DNA of 64,000 nucleotides from Kiloniella majae (GTDB lineage: Bacteria > Pseudomonadota > Alphaproteobacteria > Kiloniellales > Kiloniellaceae). Both the position numbers and the translations under genes were made by a program. This document shows, piece after piece, positions 63,603 through 64,000 of the stretch (positions are counted from its first letter, which is position 1; the number at the start of each line of letters is the position of its first letter). Below the pieces are notes generated by a model that did not search any database, was not told the origin of the DNA, and was given only the letters and a program-made list of their open reading frames with translations. Location of the stretch: positions 372,001 to 436,000 of the forward strand of contig NZ_MTSZ01000003.1 in assembly GCF_002118315.1 (NCBI RefSeq). The letters are read 5' to 3'.

Positions 63603-64000
63603 ATGGTTAAAGTACTCATAAGTGATAAGTTAAGTCCGAAAGCAGCGGACATATTTCGTGATCGTGGTGTCGAGGTTGATACCAAAGTTGGTCTTTCCGA
63701 AGAAGAATTAATCGCCATTATTGGTGACTATGATGGTCTGGCTATCCGGTCTGCAACAAAAGTGACGCCGCAGGTATTGGAAGCTGCGACTAATCTGAAA
63801 GTTGTCGGGCGTGCAGGTATTGGCGTCGATAACGTAAATATTGATGCGGCATCTGCCAAAGGTGTTGTTGTTATGAACACGCCACATGGTAATTCTATTA
63901 CAACTGCAGAGCACGCAATTGCGATGATGTTTGCTGCGGCACGGCAAATTCCGGAAGCAAACGAATCAACGCAGGCCGGAAAGTGGGAAAAATCTCGCTT
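63603..64000 (+). CDS. serA: D-3-phosphoglycerate dehydrogenase, 3' end missing
   Basis: The first 132 codons are present before the right edge. KVLISDKLSPKAADIF, then LAIRSATKVTPQVLEAATNL, VVGRAGIGVDNVNIDAA and NTPHGNSITTAEHAIA match SerA. It oxidises 3-phosphoglycerate at the start of serine synthesis. It is 12 bases after serC in one operon. Confidence 0.95.
   Translation, partial: MVKVLISDKLSPKAADIFRDRGVEVDTKVGLSEEELIAIIGDYDGLAIRSATKVTPQVLEAATNLKVVGRAGIGVDNVNIDAASAKGVVVMNTPHGNSITTAEHAIAMMFAAARQIPEANESTQAGKWEKSR

Noticed and set aside
1-64000. tRNA genes, rRNA genes, insertion sequences or prophage
   Set aside because: I looked for tRNA T-loop sequences, transposase-like proteins and terminal repeats and saw none that hold up by eye.

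Overview
The window is chromosomal DNA of an alphaproteobacterium with rather AT-rich genes, probably from the Rhodospirillales/Kiloniellales/Sneathiellales area. The evidence is the three-gene proton-translocating transhydrogenase (pntAA-pntAB-pntB), a COQ9 gene near rpsU, a TrcR/DUF1013 cell-cycle regulator, DUF1192, DUF1465 and DUF465 proteins, a C-minus L31, a 6S RNA between zapA and a 5-formyltetrahydrofolate cyclo-ligase gene, and the alpha-type serC-serA pair. Nearly all of it is core genome. I see no phage, insertion sequence, CRISPR array, tRNA or rRNA.

Layout. 1-9.4 kb: a partial cysteine desulfhydrase-like gene, an ABC1-family kinase, the pnt operon, an Hsp70/YegD-like chaperone, rpsU facing away from a deformylase-COQ9 pair. 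9.4-12.9 kb (minus strand): a solute-binding protein followed by a probable Nmad3 nucleotide-modification protein, then purE-purK. 13-22.4 kb: a cytosolic diguanylate cyclase, two DUF465 coiled-coil proteins, ubiX, prpE, trcR, a quinone reductase, an AEC transporter and 3-hydroxybutyrate dehydrogenase. 22.4-23.6 kb: a gene-free stretch with three hairpin terminators and two candidate small RNAs, then an hsp20 gene with a ROSE-like RNA thermometer. 23.7-31.7 kb: DUF1465, rpmE, an ABC exporter, and a minus-strand cluster of an OmpA-like protein, a MotA/ExbB-like protein and a long coiled-coil MotB-like protein. 30.9-37.4 kb (minus): tkt, fba, gap, a ThiE-like gene, efp and suhB, with no pgk. 37.7-40.1 kb: cell-division coiled-coil gene, zapA, 6S RNA, folate gene, ymdB. 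40.7-50.1 kb: yebC-ruvCAB-ybgC-tolQRA-tolB-pal-cpoB in one direction. 50.1-56.1 kb: tilS-ftsH-folP-glmM. 56.2-62.1 kb: an accessory metabolic island with a MocR regulator divergent from a PLP decarboxylase, PhzF and GNAT genes, then an SLC13-type permease. 62.2-64 kb: a structured leader, serC and the start of serA.

Main points of interest. (1) Between tolA and tolB lies a broken gene that once encoded a signal peptide plus a second TolA C-terminal domain; it carries one in-frame stop and one single-base frameshift, and its ends overlap tolA and tolB exactly. (2) The OmpA/MotA-like/MotB-like cluster looks like an uncharacterised ion-driven cell-envelope machine. (3) PntAA has an 81-residue histone-H1-like Lys/Ala/Pro/Thr tail after a normal-length core. 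(4) Several RNA elements are visible: 6S RNA, a ROSE-like thermometer, a hairpin leader on serC and two candidate sRNAs. Gene functions are assigned by recognising family motifs by eye, without database searches.
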